A stretch of 11,205 nucleotides of DNA. It comes from Baffinella frigidus. Lineage: Eukaryota; Cryptophyceae; Cryptomonadales; Baffinellaceae. A program made the position numbers and the translations under genes. The stretch's first letter is position 1; each line of letters opens with the position of its first letter. The notes under the pieces were generated by a model. It made no database searches, was not told the DNA's origin, and saw only the letters and a list, made by a program, of their open reading frames with translations. Of this stretch, positions 6,663-11,205 are shown in pieces. Location of the stretch: the NCBI GenBank assembly GCA_026770585.1, contig MU646744.1, positions 296,169 to 307,373 of the forward strand, given 5' to 3'.

Positions 6663-6745
6663 CCTTAATTTCGAGTAACCCCTGTAGGGTCCTATGGGGA
6701 GGGGGGGTCTTAGCATCGTGGTATCACTATCCCTCAAGTGGCGAG
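6663..6745 (+). repeat. Segmental duplication, copy 1
   Basis: CCTTAATTTCGAGTAACCCC, then TGTAGGGTCCTATGGGGAGG, GCATCGTGGTATCA and the left end of family A (TATCCCTCAAGTGGCGAG). It matches 6886-6973 collinearly. In this copy family A is interrupted at GAGTA by a family B left end. Confidence 0.8.
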
Positions 6746-6806
6746 TACAGGGGTACCTCGCTGATAAGAAACTGCCCCCCCCTAGGGACCACCGTAGGGC
6801 ACTAGA
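6746..6806 (+). mobile_element. Foldback family B, left half, inside family A
   Basis: TACAGGGGTACCTCGCTGAT, then AAGAAACTGCCCCCCCC and GGGACCACCGTAGGGCACTA. It begins exactly at the TA of the family A sequence GGCGAGTAGG, implying insertion of B into A. The right half of B and the rest of A are missing. Confidence 0.75.
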
Positions 6807-6885
6807 CATGGTCACACTGGTGTGCAGACATTAATTATTGAAGGTCCACATCTCGATTTGTGCTGTGCGACCTTTGTTTGTGTGA

Positions 6886-6973
6886 CCTTAATTTCGAGTA
6901 ACCCCTGTACTGAAGGGTCCTACGGGGAGGGGGAGTATGTGCATCGTCTTATCCCTATCCCGCAAGTGGCGAG
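6886..6973 (+). repeat. Segmental duplication, copy 2
   Basis: CCTTAATTTCGAGTAACCCC, then TGTACTGAAGGGTCCTACGG, GCATCGTCTTATCC and the left end of a complete family A copy. It serves as the uninterrupted counterpart of 6663-6745. Confidence 0.8.
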
Positions 6974-7059
6974 TAGCCTCATACGCTCCTACGTAGGCCT
7001 CAGTAGGAGCCTACGACCTGCGGGGGGTCAAATATGTTCCCCTCGCCTCTTAAGGGACA
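6956..7059. mobile_element. MITE-like family A, diverged copy
   Basis: Left end TATCCCGCAAGTGGCGAGTA, right end CTCGCCTCTTAAGGGACA, 104 bp. The interior has AGCCTCATACGCTCCTACG, a TAGGCCT palindrome and a GGAGCCTACGACCTG arm. It is more diverged than the copies at 5292 and 9735, and the TA on the right has become CA. Confidence 0.75.
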
Positions 7060-7648
7060 TCCTTGGCATGATGCCTAGGACATCCCTTACCGCTGTAACG
7101 AGGCCGAACCGTTTGGTACGAAACGTTTCGCACCGCTGTGACGAGGCCAAGATGGTGTACAAGGGAGGAGAGGCGTGCCGCCGCACGTTGAACTGCATCA
7201 GGAGGAATGCAGTGTCTCGGCGATGCAGAAGCGACTCGGGAACGAGGACACCGCCCTAGGGTCCTGCGGTGTGGATGCACTGATCTAGGCACAGGGAGGG
7301 TGCGTGTCATCACTCGCGAGGAACCCTTGCAGGGTCTGTTCCGGGCCTGAGCGCATCTTCCCGGGAAGACAGCGCGCAGCCGCCTCCTGCGCGGCTGCGG
7401 CGCCACAGCCTCCCCGGGACAAGAGCTGTCGACTTGCGGGGAGGAGCAGCGCCGCCACAGGCGACAAGTGGGATGGGCGGAATCCGACGATCCAAGCGGC
7501 ACCCAGTCAGCTTGCAAAAATTACATTAAGCCAGACATAAAGATGCAACCCCCCCTACGCCGCCCGCACTGCGCCCTCGCTGGCCGCAGGAGGCCCACGC
7601 GCCACCACCCAGATGCGGCGCGCCCCACAGTCTACCTACAGCCCTTAT
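7060..7648. other. GC-rich stretch, no assigned gene
   Basis: Composition becomes GC-rich from about 7080. ACCGCTGTRACGAGGCCRA occurs at 7089-7107 and 7132-7150, and a perfect 12-bp palindrome CGAAACGTTTCG lies at 7119-7130. A strong hairpin, CGCAGCCGC with GCGGCTGCG, occurs at about 7376-7400. Overlapping open frames exist on both strands (for example 155 codons on the minus strand over 7050-7517), but none shows a recognisable motif and GC-rich DNA leaves all frames open. It could be a promoter or untranslated region of a neighbouring gene. Confidence 0.4.
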
Positions 7649-7962
7649 TTACTTGAAGTGGAGGTAGTTGATGCCCGCCATGCTTGAACGCTGCTTGCCG
7701 TTCCACCCGGGGCCCGAGGAGAACATGCCGTCGGCTGCGATCAAGCAGCGTCGACGCTCAGTACCAAGCCCGAGAGGTCTTCGCAAGGTCAGGTGCCGCG
7801 CTGGCGCTGGGGACACAAGGATGCAGGCAGGAATGGGGGTGGGGATGGGGACAGGGGCGTACAATCGCGGGGCTGGGTGGGATCCATGTCGTCGCGGACG
7901 ACGTGCGCCTGGTGCGGGAGGAAGTTCGCGGCGGCGCGGTCCGGGGTGAGGCGTGTGAACAT
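7649..7962 (-). CDS. Possible 3' end of an unknown spliced protein gene
   Basis: I do not recognise this protein. On the minus strand, an ATG at 7962 opens a frame beginning MFTRLTPDRAAANFLPHQA, in which nearly every third codon base is G or C. A possible intron at 7862-7807 (56 nt) starts GTACGC and ends in a long pyrimidine tract plus CCCCAG. Removing it keeps the frame and joins to a segment ending in WNGKQRSSMAGINYLHFK and TAA at 7649-7651. The gene could start further upstream, since the frame is open to about 8112. Competing interpretations exist: plus-strand frames over 7684-7977 (with VADDVRLVREEV) and 7793-8206 (with CAWCGRKF) are also open and GC3-rich. Splicing is inferred from motifs only, so confidence is low. 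Confidence 0.25.
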
Positions 7963-8288
7963 GACGCTTCGCTGTGAGCAAATCAGAAGTGCATCTCGGT
8001 CAAAAGTCGACAAGCCTGATGTCGAACTTTGCGCTCGATCAGTCAACTCAACTTCAGAAGTCTCGCGTGGATCCGCGATCATAACCGGGTCTTCTCCGCC
8101 CCACGCACCCAACCCTTCAACGCCCGCAGTCCATCTCTCAACCCCGCTCGAGCGGCGGCTACTCTCCGCCCCAGCCAGCCCAGGTGCAGCCCCCCCCCCT
8201 CCTTGATCCCGCTGGATTCCCCAATGCGGGACACCGCTGAGACACCCTCCCAGCGAGGGGCTGAGCGGCTTGCTTGGGTGTACGCGTT

Positions 8289-8365
8289 AGCCTGTGACGA
8301 TCTACAGTACCTGGTAAGTTCCTGAGAGAACCTGTGATTATAAATACTCCTCTTTGACCGAGGCA
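8289..8365 (+). ncRNA. Box C/D snoRNA, copy 1 (intron 1)
   Basis: A 77-nt unit with terminal stem GCC/GGC (8290-8292, 8362-8364). C-like box GTGACGA is at 8294-8300, D' box CTGA at 8322-8325, C'-like box GTGATTA at 8334-8340 and D-position CCGA at 8358-8361. The D' guide is TACCTGGTAAGTTC. Family rules place the modified base opposite the fifth nucleotide upstream of D'. The guide is complementary over 12 nt to AACUUACCAGGU, which I recall from conserved plant and algal 18S rRNA, pointing to methylation of the first U after AAC. It ends 76 nt before the 3' splice site at 8441. Oddities are one mismatch each in C and C' and a non-canonical D box. Confidence 0.7.
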
Positions 8366-8419
8366 CCACGCGCACCCTCCCTGCCCCCCACGAAGAACCC
8401 CCCCCCGCTCGCGCACATG

Positions 8420-8441
8420 CTGACCCTCCTTCTCCCCGCAG
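8420..8441 (+). promoter_or_regulatory. Branch point and 3' splice site, host intron 1
   Basis: CTGAC (8420-8424), then CCTCCTTCTCCCCGCAG. The branch A is 18 nt before the intron end. Nearly identical signals lie at 9056-9077, and CTAAC plus CTCTCCTCCCTCGCCCGCAG lies at 8746-8770. Motif-based prediction supported by recurrence in three units. Confidence 0.65.
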
Positions 8442-8612
8442 GCCTCCTCTCAACTCCTCGCGCCGGCAACTGTCGCGCTCAGCCAGACCAGGTGCAGCCC
8501 CCTCCCCTCCTTGATCCCGCCCGATTCCTGAACGGAATGCGGGACACCGCTCAGTTCCCTCGCTAAGCGTCGCTAAGCGAGGGGCTGATCGGCTTGGTTG
8601 GGTGAGCGTTTT

Positions 8613-8689
8613 TGCCTGTGACGATCTACAGTACCTGGTAAGTTCCTGAGAGAACCTGTGATTATAAATACTCCTCTTTGACTGAGGCA
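8613..8689 (+). ncRNA. Box C/D snoRNA, copy 2 (intron 2), canonical D box
   Basis: Identical to the other copies over the guide and C, D' and C' boxes, but the D box reads the canonical CTGA (8682-8685). The terminal stem is TGCC (8613-8616) with GGCA (8686-8689), immediately outside boxes C (8618-8624) and D. D' is at 8646-8649 and C' at 8658-8664. It ends 81 nt before the 3' splice site at 8770. Of the four copies this one best fits an active box C/D RNA. The second guide region, before box D (ACTCCTCTTTGA), has no target I can name. Confidence 0.78.
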
Positions 8690-8922
8690 CGACGCGCACC
8701 CTCCCTGCCCCCCACGATCAAACAGCCCCCCCCGCTCTACATCGCCTAACCTCTCCTCCCTCGCCCGCAGGCCACCTGTCAACCCCTCCCTCGCGGCGGG
8801 ACTGTCGCGCTCATCAGCCAGCCCAGGTGCAGCCCCTCCCATGCGGTGGTGCCTGAAAAATGCATCGAGCGCTGAGCCCCCTCTCGCATGGGACTCAGCG
8901 GCTTGGTTGGGTGAGCGTTGTT

Positions 8923-8999
8923 TGCCTGTGACGATCTACAGTACCTGGTAAGTTCCTGAGAGAACCTGTGATTATAAATACTCCTCTTTGACCGAGGCA
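8923..8999 (+). ncRNA. Box C/D snoRNA, copy 3 (intron 3)
   Basis: TGCC (8923-8926) and GGCA (8996-8999) form the terminal stem. C-like GTGACGA is at 8928-8934, D' CTGA at 8956-8959, C'-like GTGATTA at 8968-8974 and D-position CCGA at 8992-8995. The guide is identical to copies 1, 2 and 4. The intron upstream of it is quite different from the other units (starting CCCATGCGGTGGTGCC after the donor), yet the 77 nt are unchanged. It ends 78 nt before the 3' splice site at 9077. Confidence 0.7.
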
Positions 9000-9246
9000 C
9001 CACGCGCACCCTCCCTCCCGCTCACGAACAACCCCCCCCCCCGCTCGCGCACATGCTGACCCTCCATCTCCCCGCAGGCCTCCTCTCAACTCCTCGCGCG
9101 TAGCGGCAACTGTCGCGCCCAGCCAGCCCCAGGTGCGCCCCCCCTCCCCTCCCTCCTTGATCCCGCTCGATTTCCCAATGCGGGACACCGCCTGAGCCCT
9201 CTCTCGCATGGAGTGGAGCTCAGAGGCTTGGTTTGGTGTGCGCGTT

Positions 9247-9323
9247 TGCCTGTGACGATCTACAGTACCTGGTAAGTTCCTGAGAGAACCTGTGATTATA
9301 AATACTCCTCTTTGACCGAGGCA
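9247..9323 (+). ncRNA. Box C/D snoRNA, copy 4 (last intron)
   Basis: TGCC (9247-9250) and GGCA (9320-9323) form the stem. C-like box is at 9252-9258, D' at 9280-9283, C'-like at 9292-9298 and D-position CCGA at 9316-9319. The branch-like CTGAC is kept at 9384-9388, but the CCCGCAG acceptor of the other units is replaced by unrelated sequence; the nearest AG is at 9415-9416. Processing of this copy may therefore differ or depend on another splice site. Confidence 0.65.
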
Positions 9324-9416
9324 CCACGCGCAACACCCTCCCCCTCCCCGACGAATACCCCCCCCACCCTGCACGCGCGCCTGCTGACCTTGGACAACCG
9401 CACGTTGGGTGGACAG

Positions 9417-9721
9417 GTCCGGCGCTCCGCGCGGCACGGAGGGTTGTCGATTTCGTTTCCGACTCCGGAAGGTCACTCCGGTCATCTTTCACGGGACTGT
9501 ATCCCAGAGGCCCCACAGCTCCGCGCGGCACCACGAGAGGGCCATCGGAGTCTTCTAGATTCCGGAATCGCGAAGCAGGATGGCGGCGGGCCTGTCGTCG
9601 GTGGTGTGGCGAGGTGGTTCAGTAAACACCAAAACACGTGGCCCAAGCGCTCTCCGCGCGCCCCCTGTCCCGTGTGCTGCCCCGCGCGCCCTCTGTGCTG
9701 CCCCACCTCCGCCACCGCGCG
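9417..9721. other. GC-rich stretch after the snoRNA array
   Basis: GCTCCGCGCGGCAC occurs twice (about 9425 and 9521), and CACTCCGGTCATC with ACGGGACTGTATCC at 9474-9505 is the relative of 2011-2040. TGTGCTGCCCCGCGCGCCC and TGTGCTGCCCCACC repeat near 9675-9705. Open frames on both strands overlap (147 codons plus, 77 codons minus) and neither shows a recognisable domain, so I make no CDS call. The host transcript's last exon may lie here. Confidence 0.4.
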
Positions 9722-9951
9722 TACAGGGGTACACTATCCCTTAAGTGACCAGTAGGCTCATACGCCCTACCGTAGGGACCTAGGACCTGCCTAGGACCTC
9801 TTGGCCGTCAAATTTGGTGGCATGGCACTTCAGGGATACCTCACTCATGAAACTCCCCCCCCCCCCTAGGACCACCGTAGGGCCCTAGGCATAGGCCTAC
9901 TGTAGGGTCCTCTGGGGGGAGGCACTTTCTTATGAGCGAGGTACCCCTGTA
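9722..9951. mobile_element. Foldback family B interrupted by family A
   Basis: TACAGGGGTAC at 9722-9732 plus an extra AC, then the family A insertion, then CCTCACTCATGAAACTCCCC and the B interior (GGACCACCGTAGGGCCCTAG). The right arm CTTTCTTATGAGCGAGGTAC ends at TA 9951. The intact neighbour at 9950-10079 shares the same extra AC and the CTCACTCATGA variant, so the two arose by duplication. Confidence 0.85.
9735..9838. mobile_element. MITE-like family A nested in family B
   Basis: TATCCCTTAAGTGACCAGTA at the left and TGGCACTTCAGGGATA at the right, 104 bp including TA on each side, the same length as the copy at 5292-5395. The interior reads GGCTCATACGCCCTACCG, TAGGACCTGCCTAGGACC, then TTGGCCGTCAAATTTGG. 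Confidence 0.85.
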
Positions 9952-10079
9952 CAGGGGTACACTGTACCTCACTCATGAGACCCCCCCCCCCCCCTGTGGG
10001 ACCACCGTAGGACCCTAGGCATAGGCCCACTGTAGGGTCCTATGGGGTGGCGATTTCTTATGAGCGAGGTACCCCTGTA
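9950..10079. mobile_element. Foldback family B, uninterrupted sister copy
   Basis: TACAGGGGTACACTGTACCT, then CACTCATGAGACCCCC. The interior is GGACCACCGTAGGACCCTAG, GCATAGGCCCACTGTAGGG and the right arm ATTTCTTATGAGCGAGGTAC ends at TA. It shares its first TA with the end of the preceding copy. A run of 14-15 C follows the left arm. Confidence 0.85.
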
Positions 10080-10099
10080 GCAGCCGGAATTCCGCTTTG

Positions 10100-10145
10100 T
10101 ACAGGAGTACCTCGCTCATCAGAAACTGTCCCCCCGTAGGGACCC
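10100..10145 (+). mobile_element. Foldback family B, left-end fragment
   Basis: TACAGGAGTACCTCGCTCAT, then CAGAAACTGTCCCCCCG and TAGGGACCC. It is cut off where the next full copy starts with TA. Confidence 0.75.
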
Positions 10146-10266
10146 TACAGGGGTACCTCGCTCATAAGAAAGCGCCTCCTTCTAGGACCCTACAGAGTGG
10201 CTACGCCTAGGGCCCTAAGGTGATCCTAGGGGGGTGGGCGTTTCTTATGAGCGAGGTACCCCTGTA
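10146..10266. mobile_element. Foldback family B, complete copy
   Basis: Left TACAGGGGTACCTCGCTCAT, then AAGAAAGCGCC; right GGGCGTTTCTTATGAGCGAG, then GTACCCCTGTA. 121 bp with TA at each edge. The interior GGACCCTACAGAGTGGCTAC, then GCCTAGGGCCCTAAGG is itself partly palindromic. Confidence 0.9.
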
Positions 10267-10271
10267 AGCCC

Positions 10272-10353
10272 ATCTCTAGGTCCTGCTGGAAGCTTACATG
10301 TAGCCTCTGTGGGGGGGGACGCATGGTGGCCATGTTGGTGTCAATGCAGGTCT
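10272..10353 (+). repeat. Dispersed repeat, copy 2
   Basis: ATCTCTAGGTCCTG at the left through AGCCTCTGTGG and ATGGTGGCCATGTTGGTGTC to GCAGGTCT at 10353. It matches the reverse complement of 782-856. Positions 10319-10338 (ACGCATGGTGGCCATGTTGG) also match the left arm at 480-499. Confidence 0.75.
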
Positions 10354-10663
10354 GTCTCGTGTGGGAGAACGCATTGTTTGTTGATCACATCATTTCACAC
10401 CTGTACATTGACCTCGCGGAGGATTTGATTTCGGAACACGACATAGTCTGTCCCGCTATCTTAGGCTTCCCACGCGGAAGGTACGGGTCTGCTATTTTTG
10501 GCATACGATGATGCTATCTTACGCCTTGTCATGTGGACAGATTCTGGTATGTTCCGAGATGAGATTGGTCGGTCTGGCAACGGAAATACAACCAAGCACG
10601 GTGTTGCGACCCGTTGTGCCACACACCAAGTCGGTCTCCCCGGAACCTTGCGATCAATGCAAA
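10354..10663. other. Unassigned stretch
   Basis: Balanced composition, no repeat or gene recognised. Short open frames in overlapping phases (64-79 codons) show no motif. Confidence 0.4.
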
Positions 10664-10845
10664 GTGCTTTCCCTCATGCACAACTTCCTACGCGCGGAGG
10701 AATTATCCTCCTTTAGGTCCTTTAGGTTCTTCGAGCTCCCAACATAGGCGGACACCGGAACTTGTTCTGCAGCTCAATGAGCCCTGTGCAGGGTACCTGA
10801 AGACACATGCACGTGCTTTCCCGCATGTACCACTTCCTACGCGCG
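10664..10845 (+). repeat. Direct repeat pair flanking repeat D
   Basis: GTGCTTTCCCTCATGCACAA and CTTCCTACGCGCG (10664-10696) recur as GTGCTTTCCCGCATGTACCA and CTTCCTACGCGCG (10813-10845), 149 bp apart, with repeat D copy 3 between them. Confidence 0.7.
10708..10772 (+). repeat. Repeat D, copy 3
   Basis: CTCCTTTAGGTCCTTTAGG, TTCTTCGAGCTCCCAACATA, GGCGGACACCGGAACTTG and TTCTGCA. It is the closest match to 5941-6023, and 3216-3277 is the inverted copy. Confidence 0.8.
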
Positions 10846-11009
10846 TAGAAGGAAGCTACGCGCCGCTCAAAAACGTACTGTTTACGTCATTTATTTACAA
10901 GTGGGGCGCCCCCCGTCATATCCCCCCCCTATCATATTCATCCCCTACATATCCACAATCCAGTTCGCAAGCCAACGCCAGCGACCCCCCCTGGGCCTTC
11001 CCCGCCCCC
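10846..11009. other. Unassigned spacer
   Basis: No gene. The 160-codon frame running through 10614-11096 ends inside family B and contains the peptide GTSLIRNRPP, which is a translation of the B left arm. Confidence 0.5.
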
Positions 11010-11132
11010 TACAAGGGTACCTCGCTCATCAGAAACCGCCCCCCCCTAGAGGACCCTACAGCAGGCCTATGTCTAGGGCCCTATGGTGGTCCTTAGGGGG
11101 GGGCGGTTTCCTATGAGCGAGGTACCCCTGTA
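11010..11132. mobile_element. Foldback family B, complete copy
   Basis: Left TACAAGGGTACCTCGCTCAT, then CAGAAACCGCCCCCCCC; right GGGCGGTTTCCTATGAGCGA, then GGTACCCCTGTA. 123 bp with TA at both edges. The interior is GGACCCTACAGCAGGCCTAT, then GTCTAGGGCCCTATGGTGG. Confidence 0.9.
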
Positions 11133-11179
11133 CCCCAGGGCCAGCGCCAAAGCCAGCCTTATCCCAGCTTGCTCTGCAG

Positions 11180-11205
11180 CCCCCCCCCCCCCCCCCCCCC
11201 CCCCC
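11180..11205. repeat. Terminal poly-C run
   Basis: 26 consecutive C to the end of the window. Other C or G runs of 8-15 occur inside family B arms. A run this long at a sequence end may be a sequencing or assembly artefact. Confidence 0.8.

Larger units (their letters stand above)
8130..9416 (+). ncRNA. Tandem-unit, spliced non-coding snoRNA host gene (predicted)
   Basis: Four exon-intron units follow each other at a period of about 310-324 bp. Predicted exons are 8130-8183, 8442-8491, 8771-8826 and 9078-9132. They are homologous to each other (CTCTCAACTCCTCGCG, then CAACTGTCGCGCTCAGCCAG) and end in AG before GTGCAG or GTGCGC. Introns 8184-8441, 8492-8770 and 8827-9077 end in pyrimidine tracts plus CCCGCAG, preceded by branch-like CTGAC or CTAAC 18-21 nt upstream. 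Each intron holds one copy of the same snoRNA. Exon lengths of 54, 50, 56 and 55 nt are not a constant multiple of three and no reading frame is conserved, so the transcript is probably a non-coding carrier, comparable in principle to animal UHG/GAS5-type hosts. The 5' end is unknown. A possible upstream donor is GTGAGG at 7946. The last 3' splice site has diverged; the first AG after the branch motif is at 9415-9416. Confidence 0.6.

Noticed and set aside
7050-7517. 155-codon minus-strand open frame as a gene
   Set aside because: GC-rich DNA with several overlapping open frames on both strands, arginine/serine/proline-rich translation, no motif, and it overlaps the end of a family A element.
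7946-8129. A fifth snoRNA in the putative upstream intron
   Set aside because: The segment has usable intron borders (GTGAGG to CCCGCAG), but I could not find a C box, a D box and a terminal stem in the right order.
8311-8330. GTAAGT inside the conserved unit as the true host 5' splice site
   Set aside because: Conservation continues unchanged for about 50 nt past it, through C' and the D position to the terminal stem, which an intron start would not require. Upstream frames are not conserved between units. Kept as a possible decoy donor.
8079-8699. 206-codon minus-strand frame with repeated YNHRFSQELTRYCRSSQ
   Set aside because: The repeated peptide is the reverse-strand translation of the snoRNA units. 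The same units are also open in other minus frames (for example LRNLPGTVDRHR), and conservation follows RNA boxes and splice signals, not codons.
8923-8999. U1, U2, U4, U5, U6 snRNA or 5S rRNA
   Set aside because: None of the hallmark sequences I know for these RNAs is present. The minus-strand ACTTACCAGG only resembles the U1 5' end because the guide resembles a splice site.
10614-11096. 160-codon plus-strand frame as a gene
   Set aside because: It runs through repeat D, a direct repeat and the family B left arm, so it is a mosaic of repeats.

Overview
The window looks like a nuclear, subtelomere-like piece of a eukaryotic genome. The evidence is perfect and degenerate CCCTAAA/TTTAGGG arrays, dense short inverted-repeat elements without transposase, minisatellites, (GA)n, and GT-AG introns with branch points. 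TTTAGGG repeats are typical of the green lineage but also occur in some other protists such as dinoflagellates, so a green alga is the best guess rather than a conclusion. I found no bacterial operon, rRNA, tRNA, CRISPR or viral gene. Most open reading frames are accidental readings of repeats.

Layout. 1-155: CCCCAAA telomere-variant array. 480-860: nested inverted-repeat element with a (GA)n tract. 1139-1720: a four-copy hairpin repeat mixed with short telomeric blocks. 1526-2009, 5292-5395, 6956-7059 and 9735-9838: copies of MITE-like family A (about 104 bp, ends TATCCCTTAAGTG, probable TA target). 2111-2639: repeat C, one copy of which is split by a 107-bp foldback element flanked by a 9-bp duplication. 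2782-3096: two abutting inverted-repeat elements. 3405-3521, 5747-5869, 6746-6806, 9722-10266 and 11010-11132: family B (about 122 bp, ends TACAGGGGTACCTCGCTCAT, strongly foldback). 3867-4845: 21-bp minisatellites of alternating orientation around a CCCTAAA array. 5085-5503: TTTAGGG array with a family A insertion.

The most interesting region is 8130-9323. Four near-identical 77-nt units have the layout of box C/D snoRNAs: terminal stem, C-like box, D', C'-like box, D or D-like box. Each lies in its own predicted intron between short, mutually homologous exons of 50-56 nt. Three introns have a branch-point-like motif, a pyrimidine tract and CAG, and the snoRNA ends 76-81 nt before the 3' splice site. 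The exon lengths differ by non-multiples of three and the exons carry no shared reading frame, so this looks like a non-coding, tandemly duplicated snoRNA host gene. The D' guide matches, from memory, a conserved plant/algal 18S rRNA segment containing AACUUACCAGGU, which suggests 2'-O-methylation of a U there.

Upstream of it, a weak case can be made for the 3' end of a two-exon protein gene on the minus strand (7649-7962). Other frames on both strands are equally open, so that call is tentative.
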